Assembly (NCBI GenBank): GCA_902788505.1
Contig: CADAKH010000008.1
Coordinates: forward strand, 16,870-80,869
Origin: Oscillospiraceae bacterium
GTDB taxonomy: Bacteria; Bacillota; Clostridia; Saccharofermentanales; Saccharofermentanaceae
DNA: 64,000 nt
Direction: 5' to 3'
In this document: positions 16,761-27,224 of the stretch, in pieces
Position numbering within the stretch: the stretch's first letter is position 1
How the letters are laid out: every line of letters starts with the position of its first letter
Translations under genes and position numbers: made by a program
The notes under the pieces: generated by a model
Told to the model about the DNA's origin: nothing
The model's input: only the letters and a program-made list of their open reading frames with translations
Database searches by the model: none

Positions 16761-18556
16761 TAATTATCTCCGCTTTCTTCATCAGTTGTTTCGGGCTTTG
16801 TGATACTGATATGCAATTCTTCAAGCTGCTTGTCTGTTACATATCCCGGAGCATCCATCATGATGTCCTGTGCATTCTTGTTCATCGGGAAAGGGATAAC
16901 CTCACGGATAGTATCCTCTCCTGATAGGAGCATTACCATACGGTCAACGCCGGGAGCGATACCTGCATGCGGTGGAGCGCCGTAGCAGAATGCGTTATAC
17001 ATAGCCGGGAACTTCTTCTTAACGTCTTCCTCGCCAAGTCTTACAAGCTCAAATGCCTTGATCATGATTTCCGGATCGTGATTACGTACAGCACCTGAAG
17101 AGAGCTCGATTCCGTTAACTACGAGGTCGTACTGGTCTGCCATGATGGATAGAGGATCGATCTCACCTTTCTCAGCCTTGAGAAGAACATCAAGACCGCC
17201 AGAAGGCATTGAGAAAGGATTGTGGCAGAACTCCAATTCGCCTGACTCCTCACCGATCTCATACATCGGGAAATCAACGATCCAGCAGAATGCATACTGT
17301 TCCTTATCCATGTGGCCAGGAACTGCAGCGCCGAATGTCTTTACGAGAACGCCTGCCATCTTCTGTGCCTGGCCCTTAGTGCCTGCTGACAATACAACGA
17401 GTGTATCGGGCTTAAGGCCGAGCTTAGCGACAACTTCATCTTTCTTCGGAGCTACGAACTTGGAGATTCCTCCGACGATCTCGCCGTTCTCATCCATTCT
17501 GAACCAGTAGCCCTTGCTACCTGACTGGATCTCGCAGTCAGCCATTGTCTTATCGATGAACTTACGGCTCTCGTGGAAATCAGAGATAACGACTGCCTTG
17601 ATCTCGCCTTCTGCGAAAGGTACGAACTCCTCTGTTCTCATGAGGTCTGTTACGTCTGTAACCGTAAGGTCGATACGGAGATCCGGCTTATCTGTACCGT
17701 ACTTCTCCATTGCCTCAAGATAAGGAATGCGTACAAAAGGAGAACCTGATGCCCTGTTGTACTTACCATACTTTGCAAATACAGGAGGCAGTACGTCTTC
17801 AATGATCTCGAATACATCTTCCTGGCTTGCGAAAGCCATTTCCATATCGAGCTGGTAGAACTCACCCGGGCATCTGTCGCCTCTTGCATCTTCATCTCTG
17901 AAGCAGGGTGCGATCTGGAAATATCTGTCGATGCCAGAAACCATCAGGAGCTGCTTGAACTGCTGGGGTGCCTGGGGCAATGCATAGAACTTGCCGGGAT
18001 GCTTTCTTGCAGGAACGAGATAGTCTCTTGCACCCTCAGGTGAAGAAACCGTAAGGATAGGTGTTGTGATCTCCATGAAGTTGTGGTCTATCATCGACTG
18101 TCTCAAGGCAGCGATAACGTTGCTTCTCAAAATGAGATTCTTCTTAACTTCAGGATTACGGATATCAAGATATCTGTACTTAAGTCTTGTAGCTTCATCA
18201 GCTTCACGGCTGTGGTTGATCTCGAAAGGAAGCTCGTTATAACGGCATCTGCCGAGTACTGTAACCTTCTCGGGTACTACTTCGATATCGCCTGTTGCCT
18301 GCTTATCGTTCTTGGAACTTCTTTCTCTTACCGTTCCCTCAACCTTGATCGTGGACTCCTTTGTGATAGCCTTGAATGTCTTCATCATCTCGGCTGTCTC
18401 GATAACGATCTGTGTTGTGCCGTAGAAATCGCGGATTACGACGAAGCCGAGCTCCGCACCGACTTCACGGAAATTCTCGAGCCATCCTGAAAGCATAACT
18501 TTCTTGCCCGCATCTCCGAGTCTTAATTCTCCACATGTATGTGTACGTGACTGCAT
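16760..18556 (-). CDS. aspS: Aspartyl-tRNA synthetase
   Basis: 598 residues, the bacterial type. The N-terminal OB-fold anticodon domain (about 1-105), class II catalytic core with FRDEDARGDRCPGEFYQLD, and the inserted bacterial GAD domain (about 290-420) are present; motif 3 reads GIAPGVDRMVMLLSG. ATG at 18556 follows GGAGG. Whether it is discriminating for tRNA-Asp or also charges tRNA-Asn cannot be decided from this alone. No T-box leader is seen upstream. It lies 34 bases downstream of hisS. Confidence 0.98.
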   Translation of the reverse strand: MQSRTHTCGELRLGDAGKKVMLSGWLENFREVGAELGFVVIRDFYGTTQIVIETAEMMKTFKAITKESTIKVEGTVRERSSKNDKQATGDIEVVPEKVTVLGRCRYNELPFEINHSREADEATRLKYRYLDIRNPEVKKNLILRSNVIAALRQSMIDHNFMEITTPILTVSSPEGARDYLVPARKHPGKFYALPQAPQQFKQLLMVSGIDRYFQIAPCFRDEDARGDRCPGEFYQLDMEMAFASQEDVFEIIEDVLPPVFAKYGKYNRASGSPFVRIPYLEAMEKYGTDKPDLRIDLTVTDVTDLMRTEEFVPFAEGEIKAVVISDFHESRKFIDKTMADCEIQSGSKGYWFRMDENGEIVGGISKFVAPKKDEVVAKLGLKPDTLVVLSAGTKGQAQKMAGVLVKTFGAAVPGHMDKEQYAFCWIVDFPMYEIGEESGELEFCHNPFSMPSGGLDVLLKAEKGEIDPLSIMADQYDLVVNGIELSSGAVRNHDPEIMIKAFELVRLGEEDVKKKFPAMYNAFCYGAPPHAGIAPGVDRMVMLLSGEDTIREVIPFPMNKNAQDIMMDAPGYVTDKQLEELHISITKPETTDEESGDN

Positions 18557-18590
18557 TATATTACCTCCAGCAAATGCTTACTTTTTCTAA

Positions 18591-19847
18591 TTATTTTCCA
18601 GTCATGAAATCAACAAGACCGTCAAGCTTAACAGGCGTTTCCGTACCGTCAGCCATGCACTTGACCTTTACTTCGCCTGAAGCAAGCTCATCGTCTCCGA
18701 TGACAGCAAGGAAAGGAATTCCCTGCTTACCCGCATACTTCATCTGTGCCTTAAAAGACCTTCCTGCCATATCTGTCTCGCAGCCGATGTCAGCAAGTCT
18801 TAATGCATAGCAAAGCTTCAGTGCTTCGATTTTCGCTGCGTCAGACATGGAAGCGATGTAGATCCTCGTGTAAGAAGGTGCTTCCTTCAATACGCCCTGA
18901 GCCTCAGCTTCGAGAAGGAGTCTTTCAACGCCCATGGCGAAGCCGATACCGGGTGTGGATGTACCGCCGCAGTCTTCTACGAGACCGTCATATCTTCCAC
19001 CGCCGCAGATAGTTCCCTGTGTACCGACGTTCTCAGATACGAACTCGAAAACCGTTCTTGTATAGTAATCCAAACCTCTTACGATATTCGGGTCGATAGT
19101 GTAAGAAATGCCGATCGCCTCAAGTCTTGTCTTGAGGGATTCGAAGTGAGCCTTGCAGTCATCGCAAAGGTGATCGATGAGTCTCGGCGCATTCTTGACG
19201 ATGTCCTTGCCGCCGTCGACCTTGCAGTCGATCATTCTCAAAGGGTTCTTCTCGAATCTTGCCTGGCAGTCCTCACACATTGTTCCGACGTGAGGTCTGA
19301 AATAATCCTTCAAAAGTGTGTTGTATTCTTTGCGGCATGTGGGGCAGCCGATCGAATTGATGTGGAGCGCGATGTTCTTAAGTCCCATCTTCTTGAAGAA
19401 AACATCGACAACAGAAATGATCTCAGCATCGATATCAGGACCTGCCGAACCGAATGACTCGAGGCCGAACTGGTGGAACTCACGCATTCTGCCCTTCTGC
19501 ATCTTCTCATAACGGAATGCCGTGATGTTGTAGAAAAGTCTTACCGGCGAAGGCAGGCTTGTCATGCCGTTCTCGATAAAGCTTCTTACCACACCTGCTG
19601 TACCTTCAGGTCTGAGAGTAATGCTTCTTCCGCCCTTGTCCTCAAAGGTATACATCTCTTTTGTAACAACATCGGTGGTATCACCGACACCTCTCTGGAA
19701 CAGATCTGTCTGCTCGAATGTCGGGATCCTGATCTCTTCATAGCCGAAGGAATGGCATACATTAGCAAAAGTCTTCTCTGCAAGCTGCCAATTGTAGATC
19801 TCTGAAGGAAGAATGTCCCTCGTACCCTTCTGTGCCGCGTATCTCAT
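18591..19847 (-). CDS. hisS: Histidyl-tRNA synthetase
   Basis: 418 residues, class II. The N terminus AAQKGTRDILP, motif 2 with TLRPEGTAGVVRSFIENGM, the histidine-specific RGLDYYTRTVFEF and GGGRYDGL blocks and the C-terminal anticodon domain (about 325-418) are seen. Two ATG codons stand in tandem; the second (19847) is seven bases from AGGAG and the first (19850) only four, so I prefer the second. A CxxC pair (CPTC) and a CEDC lie in the inserted domain. The upstream region has two repeated hairpins but no T-box motif. Confidence 0.97.
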   Translation of the reverse strand: MRYAAQKGTRDILPSEIYNWQLAEKTFANVCHSFGYEEIRIPTFEQTDLFQRGVGDTTDVVTKEMYTFEDKGGRSITLRPEGTAGVVRSFIENGMTSLPSPVRLFYNITAFRYEKMQKGRMREFHQFGLESFGSAGPDIDAEIISVVDVFFKKMGLKNIALHINSIGCPTCRKEYNTLLKDYFRPHVGTMCEDCQARFEKNPLRMIDCKVDGGKDIVKNAPRLIDHLCDDCKAHFESLKTRLEAIGISYTIDPNIVRGLDYYTRTVFEFVSENVGTQGTICGGGRYDGLVEDCGGTSTPGIGFAMGVERLLLEAEAQGVLKEAPSYTRIYIASMSDAAKIEALKLCYALRLADIGCETDMAGRSFKAQMKYAGKQGIPFLAVIGDDELASGEVKVKCMADGTETPVKLDGLVDFMTGK

Positions 19848-19970
19848 CATAGTTCTCCTAGTCTAATAAATAACACGCGCTATTATAATATTAAAAAGGG
19901 CAATAAACAACCTGAAAGCAGGGGTTTGGACAATCTGCAACACGAACAGCCTTTGGGCAAGTGATTCGAG

Positions 19971-20007
19971 ATGCAATTGTTTGCTCAAAAAAAGCCAACA
20001 ATTGCAT
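19971..20007. repeat. TGCAATTGTTG hairpin, copy 1
   Basis: ATGCAATTGTT (19971-19981) pairs perfectly with AACAATTGCAT (19997-20007), with two more GC pairs inside after a mismatch and an A-rich loop. A near copy lies 14 bases to the right. Both sit 120-210 bases upstream of hisS. Confidence 0.6.
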
Positions 20008-20020
20008 AAATCAGCCTTTT

Positions 20021-20060
20021 TGTGCAACTGTTGCCGTAAAAACCGGTCAACAATTGCACA
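20021..20060. repeat. TGCAATTGTTG hairpin, copy 2
   Basis: TGTGCAACTGTTG (20021-20033) pairs with CAACAATTGCACA (20048-20060) with one mismatch and an A-rich loop. The arms repeat those of copy 1. The rest of 19851-20347 holds a terminator-like hairpin and short coding-like remnants. Confidence 0.6.
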
Positions 20061-20116
20061 CGCGTCCCATTTTCGAAGCTTTACACCGCTTTGCTTTTTT
20101 CCCGTACACCACACAC

Positions 20117-20145
20117 TAAAAGGCCGCCTCTATAAGAGACAGCCT
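20117..20145 (-). terminator. Imperfect terminator downstream of prmA
   Basis: On the minus strand AGGCTGTCTCT (20145-20135) and AGAGGCGGCCT (20131-20121) form a stem with two mismatches around a 3-base loop, followed by TTTTAG. It is a degenerate member of the GGCTGTCTC hairpin type, about 200 bases after the prmA stop. Confidence 0.5.
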
Positions 20146-20174
20146 CGCCATTGATCAGTTCTGATATTCGAAAA

Positions 20175-20329
20175 TCATGGCTTTGGCATTGTGTCGCCGG
20201 ATACCTTCTCGAGAACGACTGTATTTGAGATCAAGCCCATTTTGAGGTGAGCCTTAATATAGGTGAACCCATACAGTAGATCTGGATCATACCTTCTTCA
20301 GGAAGGTTTAAAGCATTGCCGCATAACAT
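20175..20329 (-). pseudogene. Possible frameshifted coding remnant
   Basis: An open stretch of 32 codons from ATG 20329 (MLCGNALNLPEEGMIQIYC, then a stop at 20231) overlaps a second frame open from about 20301 to 20175 whose residues include YGFTYIKAHLKMGLISN and LEKVSGDTMPKP. Read with one shift the two would make a plausible protein-like sequence of about 50 residues. No ribosome site is visible and I do not recognise the family. Confidence 0.2.
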
Positions 20330-20347
20330 TGATTATTCCGAGAAAGA

Positions 20348-21379
20348 TCAAATCTTCTTAGCTATATACGCCATCCAGTCGTTCTTGGACTGCTCGGCAA
20401 TGATCTCCATTCCGGCAGCCTTCAAAGCCTCGATCACACGCTCTTTCTTGTTATTGATGATTCCGGAGCATACGAAGATTCCGTCATCTGCAAGATCTGC
20501 GGGAATATCAGTTGCGATCTCTGCGATAACGTCAGCTATTATGTTAGCTACAATAAGGTCATAAGGCGCATTCTTAACGCTCTTAAGCTCGCCTGTATAG
20601 CATTGAACATTGGAACACTCATTGATCGCGCAGTTCTCTTCAGCGACCTTTACTGCCAGAGAATCAATATCTACAGCATCTACGCTCTTTGCACCGAGCT
20701 TGCTTGCGATTATCGCAAGGATACCCGAACCGGTACCGAGATCAAGAACTGTGGTGTCAGGCTTGATCACACGGTCAAGGATCTCGGCGCACATTGAAGT
20801 CGTCTCGTGGGTACCCGTACCGAAAGCAGAACCGGGATCGAGGATAACCTTTATGGCATCCTTTTCGAGAGCAGCATCGCCTTCTTCGATCCAAGAAGGA
20901 CAGATAACGATCCTGTCAGAGAGCTTGAACTCTTCATAGTACTTCTTCCAGTTGTTAGCCCAGTCTTCATCGTCAACATAGCGGAAGCCTTCAAAGCCCT
21001 TACCTACATCAAGGAATTCGCCTATGGAAGCGATCCTCTGCTTAATGAAGTCCATTGCTTCGTTTGTGGGCAGTTCCTTGTCGGTGATCGAACCGTATAT
21101 CATGCCGACACCTTCAGGATTTGCGAACTCCTCGCTCTTGGCACCCATGCGGATAACGCCTTCATCGGTCTCTGCAAAATATGCCTTAATAACGACATCC
21201 TGGCCATAGCTCTCGATAGTGCCGTCATCGCAATAGCTTAACGGGTCGTTGTCTATGGTATTTCTGAACTCCTGGGGATCCTGTGATGCAATGCCGTCAG
21301 CACCGACCTGTGCAAGCATCTCACTGATCGCTTCAGCAGCTTCTTCAGTTGTTCTGATCGTTATTTCTGCCCATCTCAT
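20348..21379 (-). CDS. prmA: Ribosomal protein L11 methyltransferase
   Basis: 343 residues, slightly longer than the usual 290-320. The N-terminal substrate-binding domain precedes a Rossmann methyltransferase domain with the SAM motif VLDLGTGSGILAI (about 193-205), DAVDID and the catalytic NIIADVI strand; GTGTHETT is the usual family block. It trimethylates L11. In Firmicutes prmA commonly follows dnaJ, as here. A terminator (21396-21430) sits 24 bases upstream of its ATG, so expression from the heat-shock operon is probably reduced. SD GAGGAC. Confidence 0.95.
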   Translation of the reverse strand: MRWAEITIRTTEEAAEAISEMLAQVGADGIASQDPQEFRNTIDNDPLSYCDDGTIESYGQDVVIKAYFAETDEGVIRMGAKSEEFANPEGVGMIYGSITDKELPTNEAMDFIKQRIASIGEFLDVGKGFEGFRYVDDEDWANNWKKYYEEFKLSDRIVICPSWIEEGDAALEKDAIKVILDPGSAFGTGTHETTSMCAEILDRVIKPDTTVLDLGTGSGILAIIASKLGAKSVDAVDIDSLAVKVAEENCAINECSNVQCYTGELKSVKNAPYDLIVANIIADVIAEIATDIPADLADDGIFVCSGIINNKKERVIEALKAAGMEIIAEQSKNDWMAYIAKKI

Positions 21380-21395
21380 AGTCTTGTCCTCTTCA

Positions 21396-21430
21396 ATAAA
21401 AATGCGGGAACCCGTATACAGAATTCCCGC
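21396..21430 (-). terminator. Terminator between dnaJ and prmA
   Basis: On the minus strand GCGGGAA (21430-21424) and TTCCCGC (21410-21404) form a perfect 7-base-pair stem around a 13-base loop, followed by ATTTTTATT. It is close to the prmA start, so it may act as a partial terminator. Confidence 0.75.
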
Positions 21431-21449
21431 GTTAATACATCAATCCGTT

Positions 21450-22592
21450 TTACTTAAAAAGATTCTTGATCTTCTGGAAGAACAGGCTTCTCTTTGCATA
21501 GTTGCGGTCAGTAAGAGAGTTGTTAAACTGGGTAAGCAACTGCTTCTGCTCGCGTGTAAGTCCTGTCGGAACCTCCAGAACAAATTTGACGACATGATCG
21601 CCTCTCATGTTCGGATTCGGGTTGTTCTTGTTCGGAATACCCTTGTTCCTGAGTGTGATCGTGTCACCCGGCTGAGTACCTTCTTTGAGATTGTACTTCT
21701 CCTTGCCGTGAATAGTCGGAACTTCGATCTCACCGCCCAAAGCCGCCTGTGCAAATGTTATCGGCACGTTGCAGTATGTTGTATTGCCGTTTCGTTCGAA
21801 AACATCATGCTTCTTGACCTTGAACTCGATATAAAGATCGCCGTAAGGACCGCCGTTGGTACCGGGCTCACCTTCGCCTCTTATCGGGAGAAGATCGCCT
21901 GTATCAACACCTGCGGGAATATTAACGGAAATATTCTTGACCGTCTTAAGCCTTCCCTTACCTCTGCACTGAGAACAGGGTGTCTTAATAACAGTACCCC
22001 TGCCGTTACATGTGGGGCATGCCTTGGTAACCATGGTCATACCGAAAAGCGTCTGTGTCTGCTGCTGTACTCTTCCGGCACCTCTACATGTAGGACATGT
22101 CTCAGGTGTTGTTCCGGGCTGTGCACCGGATCCGTTACATGACTTGCAGAGATCTTCTTTTGTCAGCTGGAAAGACTTGGTGCAGCCGAATGCCGCCTCC
22201 ATGAATTCAAGCGCCATGTGATACTTAAGGTCAGCGCCCTTCTGCGGACCGGTACGTCTTCTGGAAGAACCTCCGAAGCCGCCGCCGAAGAATGAATTGA
22301 AGATATCTCCAAGGTCAACATCGTAGGCGCCGCCGCCGTATCCGCCGCCACCGCCGCCGAATCCGTTGGGATCGACACCTGCATGACCGAATCTGTCGTA
22401 TTTAGCTTTCTTATCGGGGTCAGAAAGGATGGAATAAGCTTCGTTGACTTCCTTGAATTTAGCCTCAGCCTCCTTGTCACCAGGATGCAGATCCGGGTGA
22501 TATTTCTTGGCCTGCTGTCTGAAAGCCTTCTTTATCTCATCATCGGAAGCACTTTTGGTGACTCCCAATACCTCATAATAATCTCTAGCCAA
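21450..22592 (-). CDS. dnaJ: Chaperone DnaJ (Hsp40, class A)
   Basis: 380 residues. The J domain (1-70) contains the HPD tripeptide in [11 protein letters not shown]; a glycine-rich linker (about 76-105) follows; four CxxCxGxG zinc repeats ([32 protein letters not shown]) lie at about 145-220; the C-terminal substrate domains are complete. It stimulates DnaK ATPase and hands over clients. It is separated from dnaK by 116 bases with two hairpins, which probably sets the DnaK:DnaJ ratio. Confidence 0.98.
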   Translation of the reverse strand: MARDYYEVLGVTKSASDDEIKKAFRQQAKKYHPDLHPGDKEAEAKFKEVNEAYSILSDPDKKAKYDRFGHAGVDPNGFGGGGGGYGGGAYDVDLGDIFNSFFGGGFGGSSRRRTGPQKGADLKYHMALEFMEAAFGCTKSFQLTKEDLCKSCNGSGAQPGTTPETCPTCRGAGRVQQQTQTLFGMTMVTKACPTCNGRGTVIKTPCSQCRGKGRLKTVKNISVNIPAGVDTGDLLPIRGEGEPGTNGGPYGDLYIEFKVKKHDVFERNGNTTYCNVPITFAQAALGGEIEVPTIHGKEKYNLKEGTQPGDTITLRNKGIPNKNNPNPNMRGDHVVKFVLEVPTGLTREQKQLLTQFNNSLTDRNYAKRSLFFQKIKNLFK

Positions 22593-22616
22593 AGAGGAAC
22601 CCCTCCGATCTTATTT

Positions 22617-22636
22617 CAGCGCTCTAATAAGCGCTG
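22617..22636. other. Small hairpin upstream of dnaJ
   Basis: CAGCGCT (22617-22623) pairs with AGCGCTG (22630-22636) around a 6-base loop, 25 bases before the dnaJ start on the minus strand. With the hairpin at 22655-22685 it makes the dnaK-dnaJ gap strongly structured. Confidence 0.5.
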
Positions 22637-22654
22637 ATTCATTAACATACATGT

Positions 22655-22685
22655 GTCCGGCACATCCATATCGGACATGCCGGAC
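22655..22685. other. Hairpin in the dnaK-dnaJ gap
   Basis: GTCCGGCA (22655-22662) pairs with TGCCGGAC (22678-22685), and an inner ATGTCCG segment could pair alternatively. No T tract follows on the minus strand, so an RNA-processing or stability role is more likely than full termination. Confidence 0.5.
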
Positions 22686-22708
22686 TATTGTATCAGATTT
22701 TGTTTTAA

Positions 22709-24598
<1,890 letters not shown>

Positions 24599-24600
24599 CT

Positions 24601-24619
24601 AAAGTCCTTTACGGACTTT
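24601..24619. other. Hairpin touching the dnaK ribosome site
   Basis: AAAGTCC (24601-24607) and GGACTTT (24613-24619) form a perfect 7-base-pair stem with a 5-base loop. On the minus strand it ends directly at the AGGAGG of dnaK. It could mark an RNA 5' end after processing between clpP and dnaK, or influence ribosome access. Confidence 0.5.
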
Positions 24620-24636
24620 CAAATTATCTATCTCTT

Positions 24637-25239
24637 TTATGCTTTCTTGCTGTCAAGGATCTTGTCTACGATGCCGTAATCAAGTGCTTCCTGAGCTGTC
24701 ATCCAGTGGTCTCTGTCTGTATCCTTCATCAAGGTCTCAAGGTCCTTGCCGCAGTTGTCTGCGAGGATCTGGTTGAGTCTCACTCTTGTATCCTTGATGT
24801 GGTCAGCAGCGATAAGGATCTCTGTTGCCTGGCCCTGAGCGCCGCCCAAAGGCTGGTGGATCATGACTTCTGCGTTAGGAAGGATACATCTCTTACCCTT
24901 TGTACCTGCTGAGAGAAGTACTGAACCCATTGAAGCTGCCATGCCCATGCAGATCGTCTGGATGTCAGGCTTGATCAGACGCATTGTGTCGTAGATCATG
25001 AGACCGTCAGATACGGATCCTCCGGGGCTATTGATGTAGAACTGAATATCCTTATCGGGATCCTCTGCCTCGAGGAAGAGGAGCTGTGCCGTAATAAGGC
25101 TTGCTGTTACTGAGTTAACTTCTTCTGAAAGGATAACGATTCTTTCCTTTAGAAGTCTTGAATAAATGTCATAGGCACGCTCGCCGCGGCCTGTAGTCTC
25201 GATTACTGTAGGAACCAAGCTTGATCTGATTAAATCCAT
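24637..25239 (-). CDS. clpP: ATP-dependent Clp protease proteolytic subunit
   Basis: 200 residues from ATG 25239, which has correct spacing to AAAGGAG; the ATG two codons earlier almost touches that site. The catalytic serine is in GMAASMGS and the histidine in MIHQPLGG; the oligomer-forming [12 protein letters not shown] loop is intact. ClpP forms the double-heptamer chamber that works with ClpX or ClpC, neither of which is in the window. Unusually it lies between grpE and dnaK in the heat-shock operon, so it should be under HrcA control. Confidence 0.97.
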   Translation of the reverse strand: MDLIRSSLVPTVIETTGRGERAYDIYSRLLKERIVILSEEVNSVTASLITAQLLFLEAEDPDKDIQFYINSPGGSVSDGLMIYDTMRLIKPDIQTICMGMAASMGSVLLSAGTKGKRCILPNAEVMIHQPLGGAQGQATEILIAADHIKDTRVRLNQILADNCGKDLETLMKDTDRDHWMTAQEALDYGIVDKILDSKKA

Positions 25240-25272
25240 TGTCATTCTCCTTTAGCTTCAAATTGTTTTTAC

Positions 25273-25896
25273 TTAGTTGGCTACCTGGACCTGAGCATGT
25301 CTGATGACTCTGTCCTTGTACTTATATCCCTTAGCGAAAACCATCGCTATCTCCTGCTCTCCCAGCTCTTCATCGTCGATGTGCATCATCGCATCGTGAA
25401 GATTTGGATCGAATTTTGTTCCGCGTTCTGCGGGTATTTCTTCAACACCGATCTTAGAAAGAGTATCCTGTGCCTGTCTTCCGACGAGCTCCATTCCCTG
25501 GATGACTTTATCAAGCGATGTCTCGTCAGCTTTCTTAGCACCTTCTGTTGCTCTGTCAAGATTATCGATAAGTGTTAAGAACTCTTTTGTTACGCTTGCG
25601 ACAGCGTCTGCGTAAAGGTTGTCCTTTTCCTTCTGTGTACGTCTTCTGTAGTTGTCGTACTCTGCGTAAAGGCTCATGTATCTTGCTTCAAGTTCGCTTG
25701 ACTGATCGTCGGCTTTCGCCTCTTCCTTTACCTCAGTTTTTTCTTCAGAAGGAGCTTCCTCTGCCTTTGCATTCTCTTTCTCGGAGCCTTCTGCCGAAGC
25801 CTTGTCGGAAGCTGCAGCATCTTCTACTGCGCTGCCCTCTGCTTCGTCCTTTACAGGCTCATCATCAGCCCCGAAAAATAACTCTTCATCTGCCAT
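25273..25896 (-). CDS. grpE: Nucleotide exchange factor GrpE
   Basis: 207 residues. The first 65 residues are a low-complexity acidic and Ala/Lys/Glu-rich tail, longer than in many relatives. The long coiled coil follows (about 68-130, with YMSLYAEYDNYRRRTQKEK) and then the beta domain with NLHDAMMHI and VFAKGYKYKDRVIRHAQVQVAN. It opens the DnaK nucleotide pocket. Second gene after hrcA, with clpP immediately downstream. Confidence 0.97.
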   Translation of the reverse strand: MADEELFFGADDEPVKDEAEGSAVEDAAASDKASAEGSEKENAKAEEAPSEEKTEVKEEAKADDQSSELEARYMSLYAEYDNYRRRTQKEKDNLYADAVASVTKEFLTLIDNLDRATEGAKKADETSLDKVIQGMELVGRQAQDTLSKIGVEEIPAERGTKFDPNLHDAMMHIDDEELGEQEIAMVFAKGYKYKDRVIRHAQVQVAN

Positions 25897-25934
25897 TTTT
25901 ATCTTCCTTTCCCTTTTGTAATCTATGTTATGTA

Positions 25935-26984
25935 TCAGGTAAATCTCTGCATCTCTTTGTTAAGCTTTTTCTTAACAAAATCTATCTGGGATATTACCTT
26001 CGAATAAAGCATTCTCTTAGGTCCAATGACTCCGATGTTGCCGGAGACTGAATCAGTAAGATTGTATGTAGCCGTAATGAAGCTGCAGTCATCAAGACCT
26101 TCAAGTGTTATCTCCTGTCCGATCCTGATCATGAAAGAATCATCAGCACTGTGCTCTCTGGCATTCTCCATCTCGTTTACGTATCCGGCGACCATGCCTG
26201 AATCGGAAAGCGTTCCAAGAAGATCTCTTGCACGTCCCAGAGAACTGAAGTCAGGGAGTTCCAAGATCCTGTGCTCACCGTCAAGATAGATATTGAGCTC
26301 GTCAGCCTGCTTGATGGCAGCATACGCTTCGTACAAAACTTGTTTGAGTAGAGGTTCGGGCACTTCAGTTCCCTTGCCTGCTGTCTCTACTGTAACGAGA
26401 GTGATCTCATCTAACGGCTTGCCTGTAAGGTTCTTCTCGATGGCGCCTGAGATCTTCATGATCTGCTCGTCACTTAAGAAATTAGGGATCCTTACAACCT
26501 TATCCTTAACAACGCCTGCTGAAAGCACCATAACCACAAGAGCTTTGCCGGGTTCGATCATTAAGATCTTGAGCTGCTTCAAAAAGCTCTTCTTAAGTCT
26601 CGGGCTCATAGCAAGGGATACAAATCCCGTTGTCTCCGAGAGCGTATGTGTAGCATTCTTTATGAGATCTGTTACCTCATCTACGCTTGAATCGATCCTC
26701 TTCTCGATCTCGAGCTGTTCCTTGGGAGACAGCTCCTCGATCGTCATGAGTGAATTGACGTATTCGCGGTAACCTTTATCTGAAGGAATACGACCGGCAG
26801 ATGTGTGCGGCTTCTCGATAAGTCCGAGATGCTCTAATTCTGCCATGTCGTTACGGAGAGTAGCGGAGCTGACCTGGAAATTGTGACGCTCGATCAATGA
26901 CTTCGAACCGACAGGCTCGTTAGTAGATACGTAGTCATCTACGATAGCATGCAGAACTTCTTTTTTACGGTTGTCTAAAAGCAT
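25935..26984 (-). CDS. hrcA: Heat-inducible transcription repressor HrcA
   Basis: 349 residues. A winged-helix DNA-binding domain (about 1-75, with SSATLRNDMAELEHLGLIEKPHT-type signature) is followed by the GAF-like dimer domain ending in IGVIGPKRMLY. HrcA binds the CIRCE operator and needs GroEL for folding in known species. A CIRCE element is 23 bases upstream of its own start, so the operon hrcA-grpE-clpP-dnaK-dnaJ should be autoregulated. Confidence 0.97.
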   Translation of the reverse strand: MLLDNRKKEVLHAIVDDYVSTNEPVGSKSLIERHNFQVSSATLRNDMAELEHLGLIEKPHTSAGRIPSDKGYREYVNSLMTIEELSPKEQLEIEKRIDSSVDEVTDLIKNATHTLSETTGFVSLAMSPRLKKSFLKQLKILMIEPGKALVVMVLSAGVVKDKVVRIPNFLSDEQIMKISGAIEKNLTGKPLDEITLVTVETAGKGTEVPEPLLKQVLYEAYAAIKQADELNIYLDGEHRILELPDFSSLGRARDLLGTLSDSGMVAGYVNEMENAREHSADDSFMIRIGQEITLEGLDDCSFITATYNLTDSVSGNIGVIGPKRMLYSKVISQIDFVKKKLNKEMQRFT

Positions 26985-27006
26985 TTCAAGTTTCTCCCTT
27001 CTCCGA

Positions 27007-27033
27007 TTAGCACTCTATCCCTTCGAGTGCCAA
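27007..27033 (-). promoter_or_regulatory. CIRCE operator for HrcA
   Basis: TTAGCACTC-N9-GAGTGCCAA. The consensus is TTAGCACTC-N9-GAGTGCTAA, so there is one mismatch. It lies between the -10 box and the hrcA start codon, the standard position. Confidence 0.95.
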
Positions 27034-27037
27034 CAAC

Positions 27038-27066
27038 AATATACTCTTAAAGTCAAAAATAGTCAA
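27038..27066 (-). promoter_or_regulatory. Sigma-A promoter of the heat-shock operon
   Basis: On the minus strand TTGACT (27066-27061) and TATATT (27043-27038) are 17 bases apart and the CIRCE follows directly downstream. Confidence 0.8.
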
Positions 27067-27224
27067 ATGAATATTTGAGTGAAATCTGAGGTACTGCGAA
27101 AAGCCCTAATTCTGGGCATTTCACGGACATTTACCGCCCTGACATTTCTGACCTTATTCCAAAAATCCCACGTGATTCATTATAATACGAAGAATCTTAA
27201 CCTAACCTTAAACCGGAGTTCTTG

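Noticed and set aside
19851..20110. A T-box leader for hisS/aspS
   Set aside because: The conserved TGGNACCGCG-type T-box sequence is absent on either strand, although such leaders are common before synthetase genes in this phylum.
19863..20114. An 83-codon minus-strand frame upstream of hisS
   Set aside because: It covers the two repeated hairpins, has no ribosome site and its sequence has no protein-family character.
21249..22142. A 297-codon open frame on the plus strand across prmA and dnaJ
   Set aside because: It is antisense to two well-identified genes, is Cys/Leu/Ser-rich without any domain, and has no ribosome site.
25572..26051. A 159-codon Leu/Arg/Pro-rich plus-strand frame
   Set aside because: Antisense to the acidic GrpE tail; no start signal or family.
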